Positions 51,241 through 61,690 of a stretch of DNA of 64,000 bases are shown here, piece after piece. Each line of letters begins with the position of its first letter. Positions within the stretch are counted from its first letter, which is position 1. The notes under the pieces are model-generated. The model made no database searches and was not told the origin of the DNA. It saw only the letters and a list, made by a program, of their open reading frames with translations. The translations under genes were made by a program, and so were the position numbers. This DNA is from Pseudo-nitzschia pungens (taxonomy: Eukaryota > Bacillariophyta > Bacillariophyceae > Bacillariales > Bacillariaceae). The stretch lies in NCBI GenBank assembly GCA_037355855.1, contig CM074760.1, positions 4,084,501-4,148,500 of the forward strand. Reading direction: 5' to 3'.

Positions 51241-54200
51241 TCATGAAAGAATACTTGAAGGTGTAGAGGGATGCGCCTTCTCACACTTGGAAGCCTTGAG
51301 TTGAGAGCCAAAAGACTGAGACTGGGACTTCATGTGAGCAATCTGTGCTTCCTCATTGCCATCCATGGAGATAAAAACCCCAAGGGTCTTGTCAGCATGG
51401 TCAACTTCAAACCGATCCAGGGTAGCTCGATTGCCATTCTTGTCAGCAACAGAGAAGTCACCGGGCATGTCAGCAATTGATCGATAGTCCCAACCGGATC
51501 CATTCCATTTGAAATCAATCAAATAACAGAAAGATTTGGCAGGTTCAATAGCACCACCAGTGGCAATAATCCCTCCAGCCCATCTGTCAAGAGCTTCCTG
51601 AAAGTCAACAGCCAATTCCTCACCGGATGTTGAGGAATCAGAGCCAGCACAAAACAAATCTGTGTCATCCACAAAGGCAAAACCCACAAGAGAAACCAGT
51701 TGCAGGGACAATGAAGTGATAAGATGGACACCATGCCCAGCCTGTTGCATCATTCGGAAGACAATTGTTGACACCAAAGCCCAAAGAGTTGGACCAATAC
51801 CATTGCCTTGGCCACAACCACTGAGAGGAACAGGTTCATCACCATACACAGGGCCGGACCGACCAAAACCAGTTTTGATGTGGTGCTTAGCATGTTGCAG
51901 AGTAGACAGAAGAACTTCACACACATGTGCAGGAACCCCAAAGCTCTGGAGAGTGAGACCTGCAATGGGATGAGAGATTCTATCATAACAGCCCTTGGCA
52001 TCATTCATAGCAACAGCACCAGATCGGCGCTTCTGCCTCAACACATCACAGATGAGCTTCTTGTTCAGGCAGGTGTTGATGGCCTTGTGGTGTTTCCTGC
52101 TTCCATGTTGATCAACAGCCACTGCATTGGCACGTTCAGCATAGGCAAGAATGCGTCTGCCAATCATCTTGTTGTTGATTTGGAACTCAGGAGACATCAG
52201 CTGAATAAGCCTCATCTTATCCACTCTATATTCACCAGGTTTCTTGAAGATCTCAACATCAGTGATGACCTGCCAAGCAGAAGGAGAGAAGCCAACAATC
52301 AATGGGACAGATCTCAGGAGAGTGTCAAACTTGTTCAACTGGGGATCAAGGGCAAAAGCCTTGTGGTGGGAAAAACTCAAACAAGAAGGTTCACTTGCTG
52401 TGCGTTCCCTCTGGCGTTTCCAGGCAGCAGAATTGTCAGCTGGACACACTGAATAGTCAAAGGGGGGCAAACTCAGTATAGAGTCAGGGACTTTGAGACA
52501 GGAAAGAAATTCAGAAAGGTATTTGTCAGTGGCAGGAGGAGGATTATATGTGCCAGCAAGAACATGAGTAGCAGCATGGGCAGTGCCTAGGTAGCCAAAG
52601 TCTTGAATGAAGGAGGGATTCATGGAAGGAGTGCCAATACACTGCTGTTGACGCCGGACATTGGATTCAGCCATAGCTGGTACCATAGTAGACTGAGATT
52701 CCAAGACCTGTTCAACACCATCATGGCCAACTGCAATAGCTCGCAAGACTGCTGACTTGTTGACACGTCCCCGAATAGACCGAGCAGCGAGACCAAGCTC
52801 TCTTTGAAGACGTTCCCTGCGCATCCTGGCACGAATCTGGGAAGCATTCTGGTTGTGAGGCTTGCCTTCAGCAAGAAGTGCATCCACCAGGCCTTGATTG
52901 AAGGAGTCTCTCCATGAGGGGGCCAATTTCTTCACTGCCCGGTATTGCTTGTAAGCTTGTTTCAGATGGAGGAGAGCACTGGAAAGATCACTGTGTTCTC
53001 CTTTGTAGAGAGAAAGCTTGCATGCCAGCCTTTTCAAAACAGTATGACTAGTGGACACACCCTGTCTCAACTTAACAACACGCCGCCAAAAGTCAATTGT
53101 ATCACGATAGACTTGCAGCTTCGGGGACCATGGAACCAGACCAGCTCTAGTGTGGCAGAGGTTTTGTTCAACAGAGAGCCTGAGAGAGGTGGAAGTTTCA
53201 TGGAGTACTTCATATGTATTGATGAGATCAGCGCGCACAGAAATATCCCCAGACTGAAACTGAGCCAGTAGGTGCTCCAGCTTAGCTTGGAGAGAAAACA
53301 CGCCAGCCTTGAGAAAGCTGTGCCTCACACGCTTGAAATACCGTTGACGCAGATGAGGGTGGGAGGACTGGAGTTTGGAATGAGAGAAGCTCACAGGAGG
53401 TGGAAGATGTTTGCCCATGAGGCTGCAATTACAAACTTCAATCCAAAGCAGTCTATGGTCAGATTCCATACCATGGGCACCACCAAAGGGACAATACCCA
53501 GCCCTGAGAACATCAACATTCTCAGAAACCCAAATGGCATCAATTGGTGTTCTGGTAGTGTTTCTGTTGTGAGTGGCAGGAGGAGAAGACTTACTATGCA
53601 GGGTAAGAATGGCCTCTCTGAAACCCAGAGCCTGGAGCTCAAAAGACAAGCCATCAGTCCGGACATCAGCATTCTGGTCAATCCCAACAATGACCTGGTC
53701 ACCTGCACCCAGGCAGACCTGAAGGGCAGCAGTCAAATCCCTGTGAAAAAGAATGCATGGATTGGGACTGAAAAGATTTTCAGCTGCTTGAAAGTAGCGG
53801 CACTGTTGATTCCAGACTGAACCAAGATCCCTGTCATTTTCAACAGGGCAGTAAGCAGAAAACATAGTGACAGTGTAGCCATTCCTGCCCTGAAACTTGA
53901 CAAAGGACCATCTTCCAAGACCAGAAGGATCAGCCCCATGGGCAATCTTGTGGGAACTGAACAGTTGATCAATGGAAAACCCTGTGCCACCAGGCTGAAG
54001 CCATGAACAGTCAGAAGCTTCATGCTTGTTGTTGGCAAGATAGGAAAAACTTGAGGGACAGACATTCTTCATGCGCCGATTGAAAAGATCACAGGGCAGG
54101 AGTTTGGATTCATTCAAACAATGTTCAGCAAAAAGAGCCACACTGGCATTGCTCTTGACAAATTGTCGGGCGTTGTGCTTGGACATGGACATAAAGGCAG

Positions 54201-54516
54201 CTCTACGTTGGGGTCCAATGTTTTGGAAGGTGATAATGGTGGAATTAGAGGATGGAGCTTGAGGGAAGGAATGACCAAAACTGTCAGAATCCTTCGCAGC
54301 AAGAGAGTCTCCATGAAGAGTTAATTGGACAAAATGAGGGACAGGGGAAGAGTCGGAGGAGGAAAAGGGAGAAACAGTAGAAGCATTGATGGGATTTGGA
54401 TTGGAAGGCATCCCATCAAACCTCATACCAGAAGAGCTAACCATGATCAGAAGGAAACCGAGTCTGTCGCTCGGAAGAGAGAGTTGCCGGAGCTGATTTG
54501 GTGGAGACATTGGCAT
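51241..54516 (-). CDS. LINE ORF2: APE endonuclease and reverse transcriptase
   Basis: A 1091-residue frame from the ATG at 54516, overlapping the end of ORF1 by 80 nt. The N-terminal third resembles an APE-type endonuclease: FQNIGPQRRAAF, a catalytic-type Glu in LFAEHCLNESK, VIVGIDQNADV, IDAIWVSENVD and MESDHRLLW (Asp-His pair). The reverse transcriptase has AVAMNDAKGCYDRI (motif A), SGCGQGNGIGPTLWALVS (motif B) and FAFVDDTDLFC (motif C with the catalytic Asp pair). The enzyme would nick DNA and copy the LINE RNA onto it. The frame stops at TGA 51241-51243 just after SQLKASKCEK, one base out of register compared with copy B, where it continues into the RNase H region. Confidence 0.88.
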   Translation of the reverse strand: MPMSPPNQLRQLSLPSDRLGFLLIMVSSSGMRFDGMPSNPNPINASTVSPFSSSDSSPVPHFVQLTLHGDSLAAKDSDSFGHSFPQAPSSNSTIITFQNIGPQRRAAFMSMSKHNARQFVKSNASVALFAEHCLNESKLLPCDLFNRRMKNVCPSSFSYLANNKHEASDCSWLQPGGTGFSIDQLFSSHKIAHGADPSGLGRWSFVKFQGRNGYTVTMFSAYCPVENDRDLGSVWNQQCRYFQAAENLFSPNPCILFHRDLTAALQVCLGAGDQVIVGIDQNADVRTDGLSFELQALGFREAILTLHSKSSPPATHNRNTTRTPIDAIWVSENVDVLRAGYCPFGGAHGMESDHRLLWIEVCNCSLMGKHLPPPVSFSHSKLQSSHPHLRQRYFKRVRHSFLKAGVFSLQAKLEHLLAQFQSGDISVRADLINTYEVLHETSTSLRLSVEQNLCHTRAGLVPWSPKLQVYRDTIDFWRRVVKLRQGVSTSHTVLKRLACKLSLYKGEHSDLSSALLHLKQAYKQYRAVKKLAPSWRDSFNQGLVDALLAEGKPHNQNASQIRARMRRERLQRELGLAARSIRGRVNKSAVLRAIAVGHDGVEQVLESQSTMVPAMAESNVRRQQQCIGTPSMNPSFIQDFGYLGTAHAATHVLAGTYNPPPATDKYLSEFLSCLKVPDSILSLPPFDYSVCPADNSAAWKRQRERTASEPSCLSFSHHKAFALDPQLNKFDTLLRSVPLIVGFSPSAWQVITDVEIFKKPGEYRVDKMRLIQLMSPEFQINNKMIGRRILAYAERANAVAVDQHGSRKHHKAINTCLNKKLICDVLRQKRRSGAVAMNDAKGCYDRISHPIAGLTLQSFGVPAHVCEVLLSTLQHAKHHIKTGFGRSGPVYGDEPVPLSGCGQGNGIGPTLWALVSTIVFRMMQQAGHGVHLITSLSLQLVSLVGFAFVDDTDLFCAGSDSSTSGEELAVDFQEALDRWAGGIIATGGAIEPAKSFCYLIDFKWNGSGWDYRSIADMPGDFSVADKNGNRATLDRFEVDHADKTLGVFISMDGNEEAQIAHMKSQSQSFGSQLKASKCEKAHPSTPSSILS

Positions 54517-57500
54517 GGCTCAAATCACTGACACTAGCATCATGGCTGGAGGAGAATGCTATAGCAGCAACCCCAAGCCTCAAAGCAGAGGCTGCATCTT
54601 CCTCACCACCGGCAGCAGGAACTTCAGTTGAGGCATCAGGAGAGACCACAGGGAGGTCACCAGCCATGGCATGATGGGGAGGATCAGGAACTTCAGGGGG
54701 AACATCAGGAGAGATACCAGGGGAGGCATCAGCCTTGGCAACATTGGGAGGATCACCTCCAGGAGGAACAGCACCTGCAGGCGCTGAAGCCTGGACAGCA
54801 GTGAGATTGGAAGTGCCAGTCGCTAAAGTATCCATGGATTGAGAGTCATCAAAGCCTCCACCACCACTGTCAGCACGGGCTTGGAGGTTAAAGTGCAGAT
54901 CTAGATCAAAAGTGAGGTCTGGGGCAAGGTCAACTGACAAGTCATCATCAACAAGTTCCCAATCTCTTGCATCCCCATCACCAAAAAAGGGAAGAGAGTC
55001 ATCCTGCATTGGATCTGCAGCAGGTTCAGTTTCCACAACACAATTGACAGCAGCATCCCAATGGTAGGCTTCCATTTCAGTCAAGCACTCAGAAGAGAAC
55101 CATTGTCGAACACAAGAACCATAATGAGCTTCCAGTATAATAGGCAGGAAAGACAACATGGCCATTGCTTCAGCCTTGGTAGTGATATTGTACAAAGCAA
55201 GGATCTCGCCTCGGTATGAACTGGTATCAACAGAGAGAAAAAGAGGCCATGACCAATTGTCACGGGTTCTGATGCCCAGAAGCACACTGCGCAGTGTCTT
55301 CAAACCCAGCCCTTGGCCCAAGTCAACTGGAAGATCAAGATCAACTACCCCCAGAACAGGAGCAGTTTCATGGCTCTCAATAAATTTGGCTTGGCGGTGC
55401 TTAGCTTGGCGAACAGTCTTGAGCTTGGAGGGGGGAAGAGGTCTGTCAGAAGGATTGGTAGCTGTCTCAATAAACTTGTAGAATTTACCATCAGGTAAAG
55501 AGGCAATGTCTGAAGGTTTGCAACGGTTGAACTGGGCTTTGAGGAGCTTAACAGTTTGGGCGCGCTTTGTAGCATCACATAAAACATGAGCAGCCAGAAC
55601 CGGATTGGGATCAGGAGTTCTGGAGTTGTCAAGGCTGATATTCTTCCTGATAACAGCAATAGGACATGCCTGAAACCTGGGATGAGTCTGAAGCAATTCG
55701 TTGTAGTGGTCAAGATCAAAACTCTGCATGTAAGATCCAAGGAGAAAGCCACAGGTGACAATAACTGGGGCCTGTATGTGGTCATATTTCAGGTCCATGT
55801 CATGGTCTCTGAGCCTCTGGAGCAACTGGACAGAAAAGAGAGTCTCCAGGGAAACACTGTGTCCCACAAAGAAGCGTAGGTGAGGAGCAGTTCTACTGCG
55901 AAGCCAGAGCTGAGCAACATACAATTCCAAGGTCTTCCTGTCAGGAAGGGTGGTCCAAAGCTTGGTAACAGGCTTGGCCTTGGGATTGAGCCGGGCTCTT
56001 GAGGGAAAAACATACAACACCAGGCGCTTGTCAACAGTCCAAAGAAGATCCAAAGCTTCCTTGAGAGACTTGAGCAGTTCATCATACAGTTCCCCAGGGC
56101 GTTGTGACATCAACCTTGGAAGGGACAGAGTGACATAAGAACTATGGGAACACTTGGTGCCAGCAGTGACATCCACTGGAGCCCGGGAATCACTTGAGCA
56201 GACCCCCCGGCGTTGGAGGAAATGCCCAGCAGAAGAGGACAAGACAGTAGCACCACCACCACCAGGAAGAAAGGACACTGATTTGGAAGTGGAAGATTTG
56301 GAAGTGGAAGCATCATCAGTCACAGGTGGCGCAGGTGTAGGAGGTCGCTTCTTGAAATGCCAGTGAGAACCAAGCACCTGATTGGCTGCCAACCATACTT
56401 TGCCTTCAGTGCTGGGGAGAAGGTTGCCCTCACAATACAGGTCATCAAAACACTCAGGTGACATCTTGGCCAGACCAATAAGACATCTCTTTAGAGAATG
56501 GCCGGAAGGTAGCTTGGTCCAGTCTGCAGAGGCTTGAAAGCAGAGAGAAGCAAGGGAAACCAGGGACTCTACAGAAGCAGTTCTCCACCCAGGGCTGTCA
56601 GGAAAAGCTTGAGCATATGCTGGAGGGATTGCAGACTGACAGACATCATGGATGGATTTCTTGTCGTTACCCTCCTTCTTGCTGAAGAAGTGTGTAGGGC
56701 TTGGACACCCAGCCCATAACCGGTGACCTGTTGGAGATTTGCGTAAGGCTTGAATTGCAGAAGGTATCCGATACCTGTCAGAACAGGGACCCTCACCATA
56801 AAAACACCAGAAGAAGGAAGCAGAATGAGCCCTGTTTGCAGCAGCCAAAGCCTCCTTGCGTTGGGATTGGCGTGCTTTCTGCTGAGAGGGATCAGACTTC
56901 TGGGCAGAAGAAAAGGCAAGAGTAGATTGCTTGAGGATAGAGGAAGCAGGGACCTTGCCTAAGGTCATAGAACCCATTGGGGTGTTTCTGGACGTCTGTT
57001 GGCCTGGCAGCTGGGAGCCTGGCTGCTGGGAGCCTGAGGACTGGGATCCTGAGGGCTCGGAGCCTGTCAGCTTGGGGTCTGACAGCAGAGTACCTGACGA
57101 CTGAGAGCCTGACAGAGTACCTGATGGCGGAGGGCCTGACTTCTGGGAGCCTAACTGAGAAGCTGCTGACAGAGAAGAAGACTGCAAGGAATCCCCTGGT
57201 GCAGATTCCCCTGTTGCAGATTCAGTGCCAAGCGGCAAGGAATCCCCTGGTGCAGATTCAGTGCCAAGCATATCAACATCAGAAAGCACACCTGCAGATG
57301 AGGACACAGAAGAAGAGGAAGACATATCCTCAACAGAAGACCCATGCATAGAGGATGAAGAGGCTGAGGAGTCTGACGAGGAGGATGATCTGGTAGCAAG
57401 AGCAGGGGAAGGAGTGGCAAGAGCGGAGGTGGCACTGGAGTGTCTTGGAGGGGTCTGTTGCACAAAGGGACGCTTGGTAGACCGAGACCCAGAGGCAGAC

Positions 57501-57586
57501 CTAGCAAAAGAAGAAGGCGTAGAAGATCTTTTCTTCCGGGAAGCAGCTTGGGAGGTGGGCCACCCCTTATTAGGAGGGGGAGGCAT
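54437..57586 (-). CDS. LINE ORF1 protein, function unassigned
   Basis: 1049 residues from the ATG at 57586 (MPPPPNKGWPTSQ) to 54437; in-frame codons continue upstream to 57826 without an ATG. Residues about 1-270 are Ser/Thr/Gly/Pro-rich, including short degenerate repeats (SGSQSSGT type). The middle is globular (CQSAIPPAYAQAFPDSPGW, LYVFPSRARLNPKAKPVTKL). The C-terminal 250 residues are acidic and Pro-rich. ORF1 proteins of LINEs bind the element RNA. I see no CCHC knuckle, RRM or esterase signature, so this is named by position only. It overlaps ORF2 by 80 nt. Confidence 0.7.
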   Translation of the reverse strand: MPPPPNKGWPTSQAASRKKRSSTPSSFARSASGSRSTKRPFVQQTPPRHSSATSALATPSPALATRSSSSSDSSASSSSMHGSSVEDMSSSSSVSSSAGVLSDVDMLGTESAPGDSLPLGTESATGESAPGDSLQSSSLSAASQLGSQKSGPPPSGTLSGSQSSGTLLSDPKLTGSEPSGSQSSGSQQPGSQLPGQQTSRNTPMGSMTLGKVPASSILKQSTLAFSSAQKSDPSQQKARQSQRKEALAAANRAHSASFFWCFYGEGPCSDRYRIPSAIQALRKSPTGHRLWAGCPSPTHFFSKKEGNDKKSIHDVCQSAIPPAYAQAFPDSPGWRTASVESLVSLASLCFQASADWTKLPSGHSLKRCLIGLAKMSPECFDDLYCEGNLLPSTEGKVWLAANQVLGSHWHFKKRPPTPAPPVTDDASTSKSSTSKSVSFLPGGGGATVLSSSAGHFLQRRGVCSSDSRAPVDVTAGTKCSHSSYVTLSLPRLMSQRPGELYDELLKSLKEALDLLWTVDKRLVLYVFPSRARLNPKAKPVTKLWTTLPDRKTLELYVAQLWLRSRTAPHLRFFVGHSVSLETLFSVQLLQRLRDHDMDLKYDHIQAPVIVTCGFLLGSYMQSFDLDHYNELLQTHPRFQACPIAVIRKNISLDNSRTPDPNPVLAAHVLCDATKRAQTVKLLKAQFNRCKPSDIASLPDGKFYKFIETATNPSDRPLPPSKLKTVRQAKHRQAKFIESHETAPVLGVVDLDLPVDLGQGLGLKTLRSVLLGIRTRDNWSWPLFLSVDTSSYRGEILALYNITTKAEAMAMLSFLPIILEAHYGSCVRQWFSSECLTEMEAYHWDAAVNCVVETEPAADPMQDDSLPFFGDGDARDWELVDDDLSVDLAPDLTFDLDLHFNLQARADSGGGGFDDSQSMDTLATGTSNLTAVQASAPAGAVPPGGDPPNVAKADASPGISPDVPPEVPDPPHHAMAGDLPVVSPDASTEVPAAGGEEDAASALRLGVAAIAFSSSHDASVSDLSHANVSTKSAPATLSSERQTRFPSDHG

Positions 57587-57729
57587 TGTATCAGAAGGGG
57601 AGCAGCTGAGTGCAGAGATACCAGCTGAGTGCAGAAGCAACCACAGAAAAGCCGCTCTGGTAACACCAGTTGAGTGCAGAAGCAACCACAGAAACGCCAC
57701 TGGGATGTTGAAACTGGTTGCAGGAGCAA

Positions 57730-60700
57730 CAACAGACACGCCGCTTGGAGGTAGAAGTGCCAGGGGATGACAAAGGCCTGGGCAGAAGAAGCACCGGTTG
57801 AGGGCAAAGCAACAACTGGAAAACAACTACAGAGGCAACAGCAGACACGCCACTTGGATGGAAAATTGCCAGGTGATGACAAATGCCGGGACAGGAGAAG
57901 CACCGGTTGAGGGCAAAGCAACAACTGAAAGCAACCTGGTGGGTGCTGGGGCAACAGCAGAAACGCCGCTTGGATGGAGAAGTGCCAGGTGATGACAAAG
58001 GCCGGGGCAGGAGAAGCACCGGTTGAGGGCAAAGCAAAAGCTGAAAAGCAACTTGTTGGGTGCGGGGGCAACAGCAGACACGCCGCTTGGATGGAAAAGT
58101 GCCAGGTGATGACAAAGGCCGGGGCAGGAGAAGCACCGGTTGAGGGCAAAGCAACAGCTGAAAAGCAACCTGTTGGGTGCTGGGGCAACAGCAGACACGC
58201 TTCTTGGATGTAAAAGTGCCAGGTGATGACAGAGGCCGGGGCAGGAGAAGCACCGGTTGAGGGCAAAGCAACTGCTGAAAAGCACCTGTTGGGTGCTGGG
58301 GCAACAGCAGACACGCCACTTGGATGGAAAAATACCAGTTGATGACAAAGGCCGGGGCAGGAGAAGCACCGGTTGAGGGCAAAGCAACAACTGAAAGGCA
58401 AATTGGTTGGTGCTGGGGCAACAGCAGACACGCCACTTTGGATGGAAAAGTGCCAGGTGATGACAAGGGCCGGGGCAGGAGAAGCACCGGTCGAGGGCAA
58501 AGCAACAACTGAAGGGCAAATTGGTTGGTGCTGGAGCAACAGCAGACACGCCGCTTGGACTGAAAAGTGCCAGGTGATGACAAAGGCCGGGGCAGGAGAA
58601 GCACCGGTTGAGGGCAAATCAACAGCTGAAAAGCAACCTGTTGGGTGCTGGGGCAACAGCAGACACGCCTCTTGGATGTAAAAGTGCCAGGTGATGACAA
58701 AGGCCGGGGCAGGAGAAGCACCGGTTGCGGGCAAAGCAACAACTGAAAGGCAAATTGGTTGGTGCTGGGGCAACAGCAGACACGCCACTTGGATGGAAAA
58801 GTGCCAGGTGATGACAAAGGCCGGGGCAAAAGAAGCACCGGTTGAGGGCAAAGCAGCAACTGAAAGGCAAATTGGTTGGTGCTGGGGCAACAGCAGACAC
58901 GCCACTTGGATGGGAAAGTGCCAGGTGATGACAAAGGCCGAGGCAAAAGAAGCACCGGTTGAGGGCAAAGCAGCAACTGAAAGGCAAATAGGTTGGTGCT
59001 GGGGCAACAGCAGACACGCCACTTGGATGGAAAAGTGCCAGGTGATGACAAAGGCCGAGGCAAGAGAAGCACCGGTTGAGGGCAAAGCAGCAACTGAAAG
59101 GCAAATAGGTTGGTGCTGGGGCAACAGCAGACACGCCACTTGGATGGAAAAGTGCCAGGTGATGACAAAGGCCGAGGCAAAAGAAGCACCGGTTGAGGGC
59201 AAAGCAGCAACTGAAAGGCAAATAGGTTGGTGCTGGGGCAACAGCAGACACGCCACTTGGATGGGAAAGTGCCAGGTGATGACAAAGGCCGGGGCAAGAG
59301 AAGCACCGGTTGAGGGCAAAGCAGCAACTGAAAGGCAAATAGGTTGGTGCTGGGGCAACAGCAGACACGCCACTTGGATGGAAAAGTGCCAGGTGATGAC
59401 AAAGGCCGAGGCAAAAGAAGCACCGGTTGAGGGCAAAGCAGCAACTGAAAGGCAAATAGGTTGGTGCTGGGGCAACAGCAGACACGCCACTTGGATGGGA
59501 AAGTGCCAGGTGATGACAAAGGCCGGGGCAAGAGAAGCACCGGTTGAGGGCAAAGTAACAACTGAAAAGCAACCTAGTGGGTGCTGGGGCAACAGCAGAC
59601 ACGCCTCTTTGATGTAAAAGTGCCAGGTGATGACAAAGGCCGGGGCAGGAGAAGCACCGGTTGAGGGCAAAGCAACAACTGAAAGGCAAATTGGTTGGTG
59701 CTGGGGCAACAGCAGACACGCCTCTTGGATGCAAAAGTGCCAGGTGATGACAAAGGCCGGGGCAGGAGAAGCACCGGTTGCGGGCAAAGCAACAACTGAA
59801 AGGCAAATTGGTTGGTGCTGGGGCAACAGCAGACACGCCACTTGGATGGAAAAGTGCCAGGTGATGACAAAGGCCGGGGCAAAAGAAGCACCGGTTGAGG
59901 GCAAAGCAGCAACTGAAAGGCAAATAGGTTGGTGCTGGGGCAACAGCAGACACGCCACTTGGATGGGAAAGTGCCAGGTGATGACAAAGGCCGAGGCAAA
60001 AGAAGCACCGGTTGAGGGCAAAGCAACAACTGAAGGGCAAATTGGTTGGTGCTGGGGCAACAGCAGACACGCCACTTGGATGGGAAAGTGCCAGGTGATT
60101 ACAAAGGCCGGGGCAGGAGAAGCACCGGTTGAGGGCAAAGCAACAACTGAAAGGCAAATTGGTTGGTGCTGGGGCAACAGCAGACACGCCACTTGGATGG
60201 AAAAGTGCCAGGTGATGACAAAGGCCGGGGCAGAAGAAGCACCGGTTGAGGGCAAAGCAACAACTGAAAGGCAAATTGGTTGGTGCTGGGGCAACAGCAG
60301 ACACGCCACTTGGATGGAAAAGTGCCAGGTGATGACAAAGGCCGGGGCAGAAGAAGCACCGGTTGAGGGCAAAGCAACAACTGAAGGGCAAATTGGTTGG
60401 TGCTGGGGCAACAGCAGACACACCGCTTGGATGTAGAAATACCAGTTGATGACAAAGGCCGGGGCAGAAGAAGCACCGGTTGAGGGCAAAGCAACAACTG
60501 AAGGGCAAATTGGTTGGTGCTGGAGCAACAGCAGACACGCCGCTTGGACTGAAAAGTGCCAGGTGATGACAAAGGCCGGGGCAGGAGAAGCACCGGTTGA
60601 GGGCAAAGCAACAGCTGAAAAGCAACCTGTTGGGTGCTGGGGCAACAGCAGACACACCGCTTGGATGTAGAAATACCAGTTGATGACAAAGGCCGAGGCA

Positions 60701-61440
60701 AAAGAAGCACCGGTTGCGGGCAAAGCAACAACTGAAAGGCAAATTGGTTGGTGCTGGGGCAACAGCAGACATGCCACTTGGATGGAAAAGTGCCAGGTGA
60801 TGACAAAGGCCGGGGCAGAAGAAGCACCGGTTGAGGGCAAAGCAGCAACTGAAAGGCAAATAGGTTGGTGCTGGGGCAACAGCAGACACGCCACTTGGAT
60901 GGAAAAGTGCCAGGTGATGACAAAGGCCGGGGCAGGAGAAGCACCGGTTGCGGGCAAAGCAACAACTGAAAGGCAAATTGGTTGGTGCTGGGGCAACAGC
61001 AGACACGCCACTTGGATGGGAAAGTGCCAGGTGATGACAAGGGCCGGGGCAGGAGAAGCACCGGTTGAGGGCAAAGCAACAACTGAAGGGCAAATTGGTT
61101 GGTGCTGGAGCAACAGCAGACACGCCGCTTGGACTGAAAAGTGCCAGGTGATGACAAAGGCCGGGGCAGGAGAAGCACCGGTTGAGGGCAAAGCAACAGC
61201 TGAAAAGCAACCTGTTGGTTGCTGGGGCAACAGCAGACACGCCTCTTGGATGTAAAAGTGCCAGGTGATGACAAAGGCCGGGGCAGGAGAAGCACCGGTT
61301 GAGAGAAAAGCAACAACTGAAAGGCAAATTGGTTGGTGCTGGAGCAACAGCAGACACGCCGCTTGGATAGAAAAGGGCCAGTTGATGACAAAGGCCGGGG
61401 CAGGAGAAGCACCGGTTGCGGGCAAATGCCAGTTGATAGG
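57730..61440 (-). repeat. 117-bp tandem array at the LINE 5' end (about 32 units)
   Basis: Units read CAACAGCAGACACGCC, then GTGCCAGGTGATGACAAAGG, then GAGAAGCACCGGTTGAGGGC, repeated every 117 bp with a few percent variation and almost no change in length. More degenerate units extend to 57600. Because 117 is a multiple of three and the unit lacks stops, all three minus-strand frames stay open for hundreds of codons. By position it is the LINE's 5' untranslated region, comparable with the promoter monomers of mouse L1 (known family behaviour; promoter function here is inference). Confidence 0.88.
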
Positions 61441-61690
61441 TTGATAGGTTGTAGGCTGGGAGGCTGGGAAACAGGGTACAGCAGCAACAACAGGTCCAAT
61501 GTTGGTCTGGACAAGGAAAAATTCCAGGGGAACCAAAAGAAAAGACTGGAGCACTACCAGAAGCGTCACGCTCGAAACCCACAGAGGTGCTCTGGAGTTA
61601 CAGAATTTAGAAACTCCAGTAGACCACTGCAATTCGTGTAGAAACAGACTGTAGAAACAGACTGTAGAAACGAACCACCGACAACTGGCT
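61441..61690 (+). other. Fragment of Gypsy pol N-terminal DNA
   Basis: From about 61466 to 61635 the sequence aligns with 38565-38740 in the gag-only element and with the family-A pol (shared words GGGTACAGCAGCA and CAGAGGTGCTCTGGAGTTAC). It is a short orphan piece of a related Gypsy between the LINE 5' end and the next element. A small direct repeat (ACAGACTGTAGAA) lies near 61645-61670. Confidence 0.5.

Larger units (their letters stand above)
46576..51244 (-). pseudogene. LINE ORF2 downstream frame (RNase H), split
   Basis: Starts at the ATG at 51244 (MKSVEYPMPV), which overlaps the preceding TGA as ATGA, and runs to VSEPPD at about 50265. The non-autonomous element then intervenes, and the frame resumes at 47934 (MDPLEYNPFDSLP) with RNase H and the Cys box, to a TGA at 46576-46578. 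Copies A and B have CGA (Arg) at this last position and continue into LHGPGG, so the C-terminus is lost by a C-to-T change. Confidence 0.8.
45986..61440 (-). mobile_element. Full-length LINE with tandem-repeat 5' end
   Basis: Read right to left: about 3.7 kb of 117-bp repeats (5' end), ORF1 (57586-54437), ORF2 with endonuclease and reverse transcriptase (54516-51241), an overlapping frame with RNase H (51244 down to about 46300, interrupted by the non-autonomous element at 47950-50246), and a 3' end with two hairpins and an (ATTA)n tail at 45986. Without the insertion it is about 13 kb, very long for a LINE. I found no target duplication; the right boundary near 61440 is set by the end of the repeats and is approximate. 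Confidence 0.8.

Noticed and set aside
58691..61255. Plus-strand frames of 191-308 codons across the 117-bp array
   Set aside because: Antisense shadows of the same array, with no independent support.
57730..61440. CRISPR-like array
   Set aside because: There are no unique spacers; units are contiguous 117-bp repeats, and the setting is a eukaryotic LINE.
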